Origin: JBBSBL01 sp046330255
Lineage (GTDB): Bacteria; Actinomycetota; Thermoleophilia; Solirubrobacterales; Solirubrobacteraceae
Length of the DNA: 64,000 nt
NCBI GenBank assembly: GCA_046330255.1
Contig: JAXLTC010000001.1
Span: 1,116,001 to 1,180,000, forward strand
Direction of reading: 5' to 3'
Shown here: positions 32,853 to 41,055 of the stretch, piece by piece
How positions within the stretch are numbered: position 1 is the stretch's first letter
How the letters are laid out: each line of letters opens with the position of its first letter
Made by a program: the position numbers and the translations under genes
Notes under the pieces: generated by a model
The model's database searches: none
Told to the model about the DNA's origin: nothing
The model's input: the letters and a program-made list of their open reading frames with translations, nothing else

Positions 32853-33347
32853 ATGACGACCACGACCGAGACGAGCGACGTGCGCCTGGACTACAGCGTC
32901 GCGCTGCCTGCCGGTCTCGAGGCGATGCTCGCGCTGGAGGCGGCCGTGCACCGCAGCAGCCTGGAGCCGCTGCTGCTCGAGTTGGTCAAGACGCGCGCCT
33001 CGCAGATCAACGGCTGCGCCCACTGCCTGGACATGCACACCAAGGATGCGCGCGCCCGCGGCGAGGACGAGCAGCGACTGCACGTGGTGGCTGCGTGGCG
33101 CGACGCGCCGTTCTACAGCGAGCGCGAGCGCGCTGCGCTGGCGTGGTGCGAGGCGCTGACGCTGCTGCCGCAGGAGGGCGCTCCCGACGAGGTCTTCGCC
33201 GAGGTGCGCGACCTGTTCACCGACGAGGAGATCGGGGCGCTGACGTTCGCGATCGTCGCGATCAACGGCTGGAACCGGCTCGCCGTCGGACTGCGCTCGC
33301 CGGTCGGCGACTACGTCTCCCCGTTCGGCGCTCGCGGCGGCGACTGA
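32853..33347 (+). CDS. AhpD-like/carboxymuconolactone decarboxylase-family peroxidase
   Basis: The 164-residue protein has the AhpD-type active site KTRASQINGCAHCLDMHTKD with the CxxC pair (Cys-Ala-His-Cys) and downstream His, as in alkylhydroperoxidase D-like proteins. These reduce peroxides or act as thiol-disulfide relays. GGAGG precedes ATG 32853. Its TGA overlaps the next ATG by one base (TGATG), so DUF488 is co-translated. It belongs to the plus-strand operon divergent from the SufR-like regulator. Confidence 0.9.
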   Translation: MTTTTETSDVRLDYSVALPAGLEAMLALEAAVHRSSLEPLLLELVKTRASQINGCAHCLDMHTKDARARGEDEQRLHVVAAWRDAPFYSERERAALAWCEALTLLPQEGAPDEVFAEVRDLFTDEEIGALTFAIVAINGWNRLAVGLRSPVGDYVSPFGARGGD

Positions 33348-33730
33348 TGGGCGTCCGGACCAAGCGCGCCTACGAGCCCGCCGAGCCCGACGACGGCTAT
33401 CGGGTGCTGATCGACAGGCTGTGGCCGCGCGGAGTCAGCAAGGACGCCGCTCGCATCGACCAGTGGGCGCGCGATGTCGCGCCGAGCGACGAGCTGCGCC
33501 GGTGGTACGGGCATGAGCCCGCGAAGTTCGAGGAGTTCGCGCGCCGCTACCGCGCCGAGCTGGCCGGCCAGGCGGACACGGTCGAGGCGCTGCGCGATCG
33601 CGCCAAGCACGGGACCGTCACGATCGTCTTCGGCGCGCGCGACGCCCCGCACAGCAACGCCGCCGTGCTCGCCCCGCTGCTCGAGGCCGGAGGCGGCGAT
33701 CCACCTGCGACACCGGAGCCCGCCGCATGA
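33347..33730 (+). CDS. DUF488 family protein
   Basis: The 127-residue protein shows DUF488 hallmarks: YRVLIDRLWPRGVSKDAARI, WARDVAPSDELRRWYGHEPA, FARRYRAEL and VTIVFGARDAPHSNAAVL. The family is widespread and often encoded near oxidative or nitrosative stress genes, but the activity is not established. The ATG shares a base with the previous stop codon and the end overlaps the next start as ATGA. Confidence 0.9.
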   Translation: MGVRTKRAYEPAEPDDGYRVLIDRLWPRGVSKDAARIDQWARDVAPSDELRRWYGHEPAKFEEFARRYRAELAGQADTVEALRDRAKHGTVTIVFGARDAPHSNAAVLAPLLEAGGGDPPATPEPAA

Positions 33731-34071
33731 GCCAGCCTCTCTATCCCGCGCCCAGCGCCGACATCGCCGCCCGCCGGCACGAGCTCGCGCCCGAGACCGA
33801 CGACGCGTTCCGGGCCTTCAGCCGGCAGGTGTTCGCCGCCGGCGCGCTGGACGAGAAGACCAAGCAGCTGATCGCCGTTGCGGTCGCGCACACCACGCAG
33901 TGCCCGTACTGCATTCGCGGCCACACGCGGGCCGCGCTGCGCAAGGGGGCCGGCGAGCCCGAGCTGATGGAGGCGATCTGGGTCGCCGCCGAGATGCGCG
34001 CCGGGGGCGCGTACGCGCACTCGGCGCTGGCGCTGAGCGCCGCCGGCGACCTCCAGCCCACGGGCGAGTGA
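33727..34071 (+). CDS. second AhpD-like/CMD-family protein
   Basis: The 114-residue protein has a CMD domain with AHTTQCPYCIRGHTRAALRK, a CxxC pair (Cys-Pro-Tyr-Cys) followed by His, and the second segment MEAIWVAAEMRAGGAYAHSA. It is shorter than the CMD protein three genes upstream and has no close sequence resemblance outside the active site, so the two are likely different thiol peroxidases or partners. ATG 33727 overlaps DUF488 by 4 nt. Confidence 0.88.
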   Translation: MSQPLYPAPSADIAARRHELAPETDDAFRAFSRQVFAAGALDEKTKQLIAVAVAHTTQCPYCIRGHTRAALRKGAGEPELMEAIWVAAEMRAGGAYAHSALALSAAGDLQPTGE

Positions 34072-34078
34072 GGGCGCG

Positions 34079-34915
34079 GTGTCCGGCGCGCCGCCGGTCG
34101 AGGTGGACCCCGCTCCGCTGACCGGCGACCCGGTCCGCGCACCCGGCCCCCTCGGCCCGTTCGAGGCCGCGGAGGAGCGGGCGCCCTACCGGGCGCTGGC
34201 GGTCGCGCGCCGCACGCCGACGATCGTCGAGCTGGAGCTGACGCCGCTCGAGCGCGCCCTCGTCCACCGACCCGGCCAGTACGTCCTGCTCGAGGACGCC
34301 GCCGGCGCGGTCGCGCCGCGCTCCTACTCGATCGCCAACGCACCCCGGCCCGACGGCCGCATCTCGCTGCTGGTCACGCGTGTCGCCGGCGGGCAGGCCA
34401 GCACCTGGGTCCACGACGGCCTCGCGGCCGAGGAGCCGGTCCGCGTCTCCGGCCCCTACGGCGCCTTCGTCGACGAGACCGCCGGCGCCGCGCCCGCCGT
34501 GTTCCTGGCCGCCGGGTCCGGGCTGGCGCCGATCCGCGCCCTGCTGGAGGCCGAGCGGGCATCGCCGCGGCGGCGCGCGCTGACGCTCGTCTTCTCCGCC
34601 CGCACCCACCGCGACCTGATCGACGCCGACCGCTTCGCGGCCTGGCAGCAACGCGATCCGCGCTTTCGCTTCCTGCGCACGCTCACCCGCGAGGCCGGGC
34701 CGCCGCCGACCGGCCGCATTCCGGGCACGCTGCCCGGGCTCGTGGGGCGCCTCGAGGACCACGACGTCTTCATCGCCGGCGCCTCGGGCTTCGTGACCGC
34801 CTGCGCCCGCGCCGCCGAGGCGCTCGGCGCGCCGCGTGCGCGGATCCACACCGAGGTCTTCTACGCCGAACCGGAGCCCTGGTCGGGCGCCGCCCCGCAG
34901 GCGACCGGGCGCTAG
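34079..34915 (+). CDS. FAD-dependent NAD(P)H oxidoreductase (ferredoxin reductase fold)
   Basis: The 278-residue protein has an FAD-binding barrel with the RxYS motif (VAPRSYSIANAPRPDG) and an NAD(P) domain (VFLAAGSGLAPIRALLEAER, then DHDVFIAGASGFVTACARAA and a final HTEVFYAEPEP). No 2Fe-2S domain is attached, so electrons go to a separate acceptor. It lies 3 bp before the cobalamin adenosyltransferase gene, so it may reduce cob(II)alamin for that enzyme; alternatively it may serve a globin or the AhpD-like proteins. Start GTG 34079. Confidence 0.88.
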   Translation: MSGAPPVEVDPAPLTGDPVRAPGPLGPFEAAEERAPYRALAVARRTPTIVELELTPLERALVHRPGQYVLLEDAAGAVAPRSYSIANAPRPDGRISLLVTRVAGGQASTWVHDGLAAEEPVRVSGPYGAFVDETAGAAPAVFLAAGSGLAPIRALLEAERASPRRRALTLVFSARTHRDLIDADRFAAWQQRDPRFRFLRTLTREAGPPPTGRIPGTLPGLVGRLEDHDVFIAGASGFVTACARAAEALGAPRARIHTEVFYAEPEPWSGAAPQATGR

Positions 34916-34918
34916 CTC

Positions 34919-35488
34919 GTGGCGGACGCCGGCGACACCCCGCCGCTGTACACCAAGACCGGGGACGACGGCACCACCGGCCTGCTGTTCGGCGGCCGAA
35001 CCTCCAAGGCCGACCCGGTCATCGAGATGTGCGGCGCCATCGACGAGGCGGTCGCAGCTCTCGGCCTCGCGCGCGCCTCGCTCGACGACCCGGCGCTGGC
35101 CGCCACCGTGCTGGACCTCCAGCGCGGGCTGTTCGTCGCCGCCGCCGATCTGGCCGCAAACCCGCACGCCCGAGACCGCCTCGTGCCGGGCGTCTCGCTG
35201 CTGACCCCGGCGATGACCGCCGCACTCGAGCAGTCCATCGACCGCCTCGTGGCCGCGCACCCGCTGCGACCCGCGTTCGTGGTGCCCGGCGCCACTGCCG
35301 CATCGGCCGCGCTGGACCTCGCACGGACGTTCCTGCGCCGCGCCGAGCGCCGCCTGGTCGCCGCCCGCTACAGCGACGTGCCGGACAGCGCCGCGCTGCT
35401 CGCCTACCTCAACCGCGCCTCCGACCTCGCCTACGCGCTCGCCCGCGCCGCGGCCGCCGGGCACGAGGAGCCGCTGAGCCACGAGTGA
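34919..35488 (+). CDS. PduO-type cob(I)alamin adenosyltransferase
   Basis: The 189-residue helical-bundle protein starts with the ATP-binding segment LYTKTGDDGTTGLLFGGRTS and has the conserved GAIDEAVAALGLARASL and LNRASDLAYALARAAA with the DxxF/Y-type helix near the end. It transfers adenosyl from ATP to cob(I)alamin, making coenzyme B12. It is the last gene of the operon that starts at 32629, with a flavin reductase immediately upstream. No B12-dependent mutase is in the window. Confidence 0.9.
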   Translation: MADAGDTPPLYTKTGDDGTTGLLFGGRTSKADPVIEMCGAIDEAVAALGLARASLDDPALAATVLDLQRGLFVAAADLAANPHARDRLVPGVSLLTPAMTAALEQSIDRLVAAHPLRPAFVVPGATAASAALDLARTFLRRAERRLVAARYSDVPDSAALLAYLNRASDLAYALARAAAAGHEEPLSHE

Positions 35489-35524
35489 CCGGCGCCTTGC
35501 CGCGCTCGCCCGCACCGCCTCCCG

Positions 35525-36508
35525 TCAGGGAGCGAGGCGCGCAACCGCGTCGGCCGCCGGGATCACGTCGCGCAGGCGCCCGACCGTCTCGCCGGCGTAG
35601 AGCGCCGTGGCGTCGACCGCCGAGCGCGGCATGCCGGCGAGCAGCAGGGCGGGACTGAAGAGCGGTATCCCCGGGCGCTGCACGCCGACCAGCGCACCGG
35701 TGGCGCCGAGCGGCAGCACGCGGCCGACCGGCCCGCTCAGGACGGAGACCCCGCGCACCCAGCCCGGCTCGGCGCCGTCCCGCGCGCACCAGCGCTCGGT
35801 GGCGGCGTTGGGGATCACCCGGTGTCGCAGCGGCCAGCCGACCCCGAACAGCCCGGTCACGAGCGTGCGCTCGGCGTCCACGAGGCGGCCGCGGTAGGCC
35901 TCGTGGACGCCGGACTCGGGCGTCAGCAGGAAGCGCGTGCCGGCGACCGCCGCGGAGGCGCCGGCCGCCAGCACGCGCCTGACGTCCTCCGCCTCGGCGA
36001 TGCCGCCGGCGGCCAGCACCGGCCGGCCCGCGGCCGCGTCGAGGATCGCGGGCAGCGCATCGGCCAGCGGAGCGACTCCCATCAGATGCCCGCCGGCCTC
36101 CAGCCCCTGCGCGACCAGGCCGTCGGCGCCGGCCTCGATCGCGCGGCGCGCCTCGCCCGCGGTGCCGACGGTGACGAGCACCGGCACCCCGCCCGAGCGC
36201 AGCCTCGCCACCAGCCGGGACCCGAGACCGCCATGGAGCACGACGAGCGCGGCTCCCGTGTCCACGCACGCGCGCACGTGCGCGCGCGAGGTGAACGGCA
36301 CGAGCAGGTTCGCGGCCACCGGCCGGCCGCCCGCGCGCCGGCGAGCGTCCGCCAGCGCCGCAGCGAACGCACGCGGCGCCATGATCCCGACCGTCCCCAG
36401 CCCGCCCGCGGCCGACACCGCGCCGGCCAGCGGCCCGCCGGACGCGCCGCCGCCCATCCCGGCCTGCACCACCGGCAACTCGACCCCGATCCGCCCAAGC
36501 AGGTCCAC
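35525..36508 (-). CDS. nitronate monooxygenase-like FMN protein
   Basis: The 327-residue TIM barrel starts GVELPVVQAGMGGGASGGPL and includes LVAQGLEAGGHLMGVAPLAD with the catalytic-type His in AGGH, then PVLAAGGIAEAEDVRRVLAA (phosphate binding) and VAGTRFLLTPESGVHEAYRG. Class-I nitronate monooxygenases oxidise alkyl nitronates using FMN and O2; some relatives are enoyl reductases. GTG 36508 lies 7 nt after TAGGGT, so it has its own leaderless promoter, although it is only 34 bp downstream of the ligase gene. Confidence 0.88.
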   Translation of the reverse strand: MDLLGRIGVELPVVQAGMGGGASGGPLAGAVSAAGGLGTVGIMAPRAFAAALADARRRAGGRPVAANLLVPFTSRAHVRACVDTGAALVVLHGGLGSRLVARLRSGGVPVLVTVGTAGEARRAIEAGADGLVAQGLEAGGHLMGVAPLADALPAILDAAAGRPVLAAGGIAEAEDVRRVLAAGASAAVAGTRFLLTPESGVHEAYRGRLVDAERTLVTGLFGVGWPLRHRVIPNAATERWCARDGAEPGWVRGVSVLSGPVGRVLPLGATGALVGVQRPGIPLFSPALLLAGMPRSAVDATALYAGETVGRLRDVIPAADAVARLAP

Positions 36509-36542
36509 GCGGCGGACCCTACGCGGCGATCGCGGCGCCCGT

Positions 36543-38102
36543 TCAGTTGACGGCGCGGTCGCGACCGGCCCAGTAGGACTCGCGCACCGCCTTCTTGTCG
36601 TGCTTGCCGACGCTGGTCAGCGGGATCGAGTCGACGAAGTCGACCGACTTCGGGGCGATCACGCCGCCCTTGCGCTGCTTGACGAAGTCGACCAGCTCGC
36701 GCTCCGAGGCCTCGCTGCCCTCGGCGGCGACGACGACCGCCTTGACCGCCTCGCCCCACTTCGGGTCCGGTACGCCGACGACGCACACGTCGCGCACGGA
36801 GGGGTGGGCGAACAGCGTCTGCTCGACCTCCTTCGGGTAGACGTTGAAGCCGCCGGAGACGATCATGTCCTTCTTGCGGTCGACGATGTAGAAGTAGCCG
36901 TCCTCGTCACGGACACCTACGTCGCCGGTGCACAGCCAGCCCTCTCGCAGCGCCGCCGCGGTCTCCTCGGGCTTGTTGATGTAGCCGAGCGTGACGTTCG
37001 GGGCGCGCACCACGATCTCGCCGGGCGCGCCGTCGGCGACGCTCGCCAGGTCGTCGTCGGCACAGCGAACATCGGCGATCGCCACGGGCCGCCCGCACGA
37101 GCGCAGCAGGTCGGGGTTCTGTCGTGCGCGCAGATGGTCGCGCTTGGCGAGCACCGTGATCTGCGCCGGGGCCTCGGTCTGTCCATAGACCTGCAGGAAG
37201 ACGGGGCCCAGCGTGTCGAGCGCCTGCTCGAGCCGGTCGGGGCCGATCGGCGCGGCGCCGTAGGTCACCGTGCGCAGGCTGGCGAGGTCGCGATCGGCGA
37301 TTCCCGGGATGTCGAGCAGGTGATAGAGCATCGTCGGCACCACCAGCGTGCTCGTCACGCGCTCGCGCTCGATCGTCTCGAGCAGCTTCGCCGGGTCGAA
37401 CCCGCCGAGCACCACGTTGGTGCCGCCGCGTGCCCAGACGGGCAGCACGTAGACGATCCCGCTGTGGGTCAACGGCGCGACGTGCGCGCTGATCTCGCCC
37501 GGCCGCACGTCCAGTTCCAGGGCGCACGAGTAAAGCGTCGAGAGGATCGTGCGATGGCTGTGGAGCGCGCCCTTGGGGAATCCCGTGGTCCCCCCCGTGT
37601 ACTGGATCCAGCATTCGCGGTCGGGGTCAACGTCCGGGTGGCCGGCGCCCGGCGCCTGCTCGGCGACCAGGCGCGACAGGAGCAGCCCCCCCTCCGGCAC
37701 CGCGTTCGCCTCGGTCGCGATCGCATGTTCGATGTCGGCGCCGGCCAGGATCTCGTGGCCGCGCTCGGCCATCGCGGCGTCGAAGACGAGCGCTCGGGCC
37801 GCGGCGTCGCCGACCATGTAGAGGTGATCCTCCAGCGCGAGGCGCGCGTTGAGAGGAACGATGGTCAGCCCGGCCCACAGCGCGCCGTACATGACCTCGA
37901 GCAGCGCGGGCGAATCGACCATGACGATCGCGACGCGGTCGCCGGGCTCCAGCCCCAGCGCCCGCAGCGCTCGCCCGGTCTGCCGGATGCGCCCGAACAG
38001 CTCGGCGTAGGTCAGCCGCCGGTCGCCCTGGACCAGGGCCGTCTCGGTGGGGTAGTTGTGCGCGCAGGCGTCGAGGACCCGCCCGAAGCTCATTCCGATC
38101 AT
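36543..38102 (-). CDS. acyl-CoA synthetase (AMP-forming)
   Basis: The 519-residue protein has the adenylate-forming motifs: IQYTGGTTGFPKGALHSHRT (P-loop), GAAPIGPDRLEQ, QVYGQTEAPAQITVL, then GWLCTGDVGVRDEDGYFYIV and RKKDMIVSGGFNVYPKEVE with the catalytic Lys in SVGKHDKKAV. It links a carboxylate to CoA through an acyl-AMP. As the last gene of the ketone-carboxylase operon (overlap ATGA with the URO-D-like gene), the expected substrate is the beta-keto acid made by the carboxylase, as benzoylacetate-CoA ligase does after acetophenone carboxylase. Confidence 0.92.
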   Translation of the reverse strand: MIGMSFGRVLDACAHNYPTETALVQGDRRLTYAELFGRIRQTGRALRALGLEPGDRVAIVMVDSPALLEVMYGALWAGLTIVPLNARLALEDHLYMVGDAAARALVFDAAMAERGHEILAGADIEHAIATEANAVPEGGLLLSRLVAEQAPGAGHPDVDPDRECWIQYTGGTTGFPKGALHSHRTILSTLYSCALELDVRPGEISAHVAPLTHSGIVYVLPVWARGGTNVVLGGFDPAKLLETIERERVTSTLVVPTMLYHLLDIPGIADRDLASLRTVTYGAAPIGPDRLEQALDTLGPVFLQVYGQTEAPAQITVLAKRDHLRARQNPDLLRSCGRPVAIADVRCADDDLASVADGAPGEIVVRAPNVTLGYINKPEETAAALREGWLCTGDVGVRDEDGYFYIVDRKKDMIVSGGFNVYPKEVEQTLFAHPSVRDVCVVGVPDPKWGEAVKAVVVAAEGSEASERELVDFVKQRKGGVIAPKSVDFVDSIPLTSVGKHDKKAVRESYWAGRDRAVN

Positions 38103-38923
38103 GTTGTCGCTCCCGGTGCGTGCTGAGTCGTTGGTGTGGACTGGGCGAGCCGGCGCAGCGCGGCGAGGTCGAACCCCCCGGGGACCGGGCCGTCGCTGAC
38201 AGCGACCTTCGAGGCGGCCGCGGCCTGGCCGATCGCGGCCTCCAGGCTGGAGCCGTCGGTGAACGCGTCGCGGCCCAGCAGCGCGGCGCCGCGTCCGCCT
38301 CCGGCCCAGGCGACCGCCGCGTAGGCGCTGTCGGACAGCGCGTCGGTGCCGACGGCGATCGCCTCGACTCCGACCAGGGCGAGGCGGCGCAGGATCGGGT
38401 CGTGCGCCCGCGCCACGCCATCGCCGCCGGCCGGCGCGGCCTCCGGCTCCCAGACGATCACGCGGGCGGCGCCGCGCTCCGCATGGGCCGCGGCCAGCGC
38501 AGCGACGGCGTCGCCGCAGTCCTGCGCGATGTCATCGAGGTCCGCTGCGCCCTCCCCGAGCCGCGTGGCCAGGCGCCTGGCCACGGTCGACGGGCCGGTG
38601 ACCGAGGCGGCGACCGTCGCGGACGGGTGGAGACCGACCAGCGTGGCGGTCAACTCGAGCGCGGCCCGACCGGGCGGGCTCTCCGCGAGGTCGGCGTCCG
38701 GCACGTCGTCCACTTCGCCGACCTGATCGGCGAGGCCCGCGACCTCGAGATCCAGGTCGTGGTGGGTCACGATCCAGGCCGGCTGGACGATCGCGACCGC
38801 GTCGCGGATCGCGTACGCCCAGCGAGCCGGCTCGCGCAGGCGCAGGTCGTCGGTAACCGACGCGAGGCGCGCGGCGACGTCCTGGAGGACCGGCGCGATG
38901 ATCACGGGCCGCTCTCCGGCCAT
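38099..38923 (-). CDS. URO-D/methyltransferase-like TIM-barrel protein inside the carboxylase operon
   Basis: The 274-residue protein resembles the uroporphyrinogen decarboxylase/corrinoid methyltransferase superfamily: RWAYAIRDAVAIVQPAWIVT, ATVAASVTGPSTVARRLATR (the GP loop) and ALAAAHAERGAARVIVWEPE. Similarity is at the level of pattern and fold, so function is unknown. It lacks an obvious zinc Cys/His cluster. It overlaps HyuB by 22 nt and the ligase by 4 nt, so it is an integral member of the operon. It could process or bind the carboxylated product or a cofactor. Confidence 0.6.
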   Translation of the reverse strand: MAGERPVIIAPVLQDVAARLASVTDDLRLREPARWAYAIRDAVAIVQPAWIVTHHDLDLEVAGLADQVGEVDDVPDADLAESPPGRAALELTATLVGLHPSATVAASVTGPSTVARRLATRLGEGAADLDDIAQDCGDAVAALAAAHAERGAARVIVWEPEAAPAGGDGVARAHDPILRRLALVGVEAIAVGTDALSDSAYAAVAWAGGGRGAALLGRDAFTDGSSLEAAIGQAAAASKVAVSDGPVPGGFDLAALRRLAQSTPTTQHAPGATT

Positions 38924-41055
38924 TCCCACGAGCCGAGGTACGGCACGTCCTCGGGTGGGGCGTCGCGGCGCCAGCGCTCGACGAACTCGTCGTACGGGAG
39001 GCCGCGGGCGATCCGCGCCTGCCGCTCGGACGCGCGCAGCTCCGAGGTCATGCGCTCGTCCACCTCGCCGCGCTCCGGGTCGAACGCCACGTGGTAGACG
39101 TCGCGCGCGACCTCGGCGCTTATGAGCCCGCGCCGCAGGTCGGTCATCACGGCGCTTGGATCGCGCTCGAGCGGGTCGCCGTACCCGCCACCGCCACCGA
39201 TGCGCTGGATCCAGATCTCGCCCTCGCCGATCGGGGCGGCGGGGCGGGACGGGTTCGTGACCTCGTACTCGCCCGCGAGCGGCTTCTCGGCCACCATTTC
39301 CGCGGCGTCGTAGCCGAGGCCAGGCGCGCCGTCGGCAAGCCATGCTCGCAGGCCCTCGATACCGCCCTCCGGCTTGACGACCGTGAGCGGCGTGCAGCCT
39401 CCGCCGTAGCCGCCGAACAGGCCGCCGGTGACCGGGAAGCGGGCCCCAGTCGAGGTCACCATGAACGCGAACAGCCCGCTGCCCCAGAGCGCATAGGCCC
39501 ACTCGACCGACGCGCCGCCGCGATGCTTGCCGAAGCCGTGGTTGTCGGCGGGAATGTGCCGCCACAGGCAGAGCACCGGGATCTCGGTCTCGCGGTCCTC
39601 GGTCTCGCCCCAGTCGGCGAGCGTCGCGAAGAACGGCGCCGCGGCGTGCTCGCCGTCGCGGTCGCGGTGCGCGCCTCCGCCCATCGCGTTGAGCTCCACG
39701 GAGATGTTGGCCGTCAGCTGCTGGTGCTGGGTGAGACCGCCGTACTGCAGCGTCGGCAGCATGGCGTACCAGGGCGCGATCACCTCGACCACGCCGGGGT
39801 TCGAGAACAGCGCCTTCATCAGCGCCGTGTGGACCGTCGTGTTCAAGTAGAACCCGGCGAGCATCGAGAGCGACGTCGGGTGCTCGCGCCCGGCCGTCAG
39901 GATCGTCCCCGGCTCGAGCTCGAAGTCGATGGCCGACACGAACCCGGCGTTGCGCGGCAGGTCGGCGAACAGGAAGTTCATGAACTCGTTGCCGACCAGC
40001 GACTTGGTGGCGTGCGCCTGCGCGTTCATGGCGCGGTCGATCGCCGGAGCGGTCCCGTGGGTGCGCATGACCAGGCGCTCGCCGCGCTTCTCGAGCTCGA
40101 CGGCGACCTTGTAGAGGCGCTCCTCGAGCAGCGTGCAGTCACCGAAGTGGACCGCGCGGTAGATGCCGTCGGGCCACTGCCGCAGGCGCCGGCGCACCTC
40201 GGTCTCGGTGTTCTCGAGGACCGCGCGGAGTGTCGCGACCAGCAGGTCGGCGGAGCGCTCCGCCATGAACTCCTTCAGCCGGCGCTCGACGTTGCGGGCG
40301 CCTGCGAGCTTCGCCCTGACGTCGATCAGCCACACCAGCGGATCGCGGACGTGGTTCTGGAACATGTTGACCACGTCGCGGCGAAGCGTGTAGCCCTCGC
40401 CGATCTTCATGGGTGGGATCCGCAGGCCCTCGCCGTACGGATCGGTCGCGCGCGGCGCGAAGCCGCCGGGATCGATCGCGCCGTTCTCTCCCTCGTGGAC
40501 CACCGTGCCCACCCACGCGATGTGCTCGCCCTCGATGAACAGCGGCAGCAGCAGCGTGTGATCGGGGTTGTGAGCCCCGCCGTAGTGCGAGTCGTTGTGG
40601 TAGAAGACGTCGCCCTCCCGCACGCCGACGGTCGGCTCGGAGGCCCAGTAGCGGTTGATGAACTTCGGCACCGGCGACGCCGCCGCGGAGAAGATGTTCA
40701 CGCCGCTGGAGGTGCACAGCGACAGGTCGCCCTCCCGGCTGTAGACGCCCACCGTCAGGTCGCCCCACTTCGCCGCGGGGGCGGCGGCGATCTGCTGGAG
40801 CATGTCTTTGGCGCTCTCGAGGATCGCCTCGATGCGGCTCTGCGCGATCGCCAGCTCCGCCGGGTCGTCGATCTCCTCCATGGCGGATTCCTCGCGCGCG
40901 GTGCGGGGATGGATTCTGTGGTCGGACATGATCGCCGGATCCGGCCCGTACATGACGGGCTGCTCGGTGAGCAGGGCGTTCAGGAACTCCTCGGTCTCCG
41001 GAGACCGCGGCTCGGGGCCGCCGGCCTGGGTGGGGTTCGCCTCGGTCGCGCTCAT
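38902..41055 (-). CDS. ketone carboxylase/hydantoinase HyuB-type subunit (acetophenone carboxylase beta-like)
   Basis: The 717-residue protein has the HyuB fold: REGDVFYHNDSHYGGAHNPD, HTLLLPLFIEGEHIAWVGTV, ALMKALFSNPGVVEVIAPWY and the Gly-rich end GGLFGGYGGGCTPLT and IGGGGGYGDPLERDP. In acetone and acetophenone carboxylases this subunit carries the carboxylation site. The N-terminal ~75 residues are an extension before the domain. The start ATG 41055 overlaps the HyuA stop as ATGA. Operon context with two HyuA-type and one gamma subunit argues for a ketone carboxylase, not a hydantoinase or oxoprolinase. Confidence 0.88.
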   Translation of the reverse strand: MSATEANPTQAGGPEPRSPETEEFLNALLTEQPVMYGPDPAIMSDHRIHPRTAREESAMEEIDDPAELAIAQSRIEAILESAKDMLQQIAAAPAAKWGDLTVGVYSREGDLSLCTSSGVNIFSAAASPVPKFINRYWASEPTVGVREGDVFYHNDSHYGGAHNPDHTLLLPLFIEGEHIAWVGTVVHEGENGAIDPGGFAPRATDPYGEGLRIPPMKIGEGYTLRRDVVNMFQNHVRDPLVWLIDVRAKLAGARNVERRLKEFMAERSADLLVATLRAVLENTETEVRRRLRQWPDGIYRAVHFGDCTLLEERLYKVAVELEKRGERLVMRTHGTAPAIDRAMNAQAHATKSLVGNEFMNFLFADLPRNAGFVSAIDFELEPGTILTAGREHPTSLSMLAGFYLNTTVHTALMKALFSNPGVVEVIAPWYAMLPTLQYGGLTQHQQLTANISVELNAMGGGAHRDRDGEHAAAPFFATLADWGETEDRETEIPVLCLWRHIPADNHGFGKHRGGASVEWAYALWGSGLFAFMVTSTGARFPVTGGLFGGYGGGCTPLTVVKPEGGIEGLRAWLADGAPGLGYDAAEMVAEKPLAGEYEVTNPSRPAAPIGEGEIWIQRIGGGGGYGDPLERDPSAVMTDLRRGLISAEVARDVYHVAFDPERGEVDERMTSELRASERQARIARGLPYDEFVERWRRDAPPEDVPYLGSWEWPESGP

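Noticed and set aside
34374..34583. Short Arg/Pro-rich frames on both strands inside the flavin reductase gene
   Set aside because: Composition-driven shadows with no start signal; the reductase frame explains the region.
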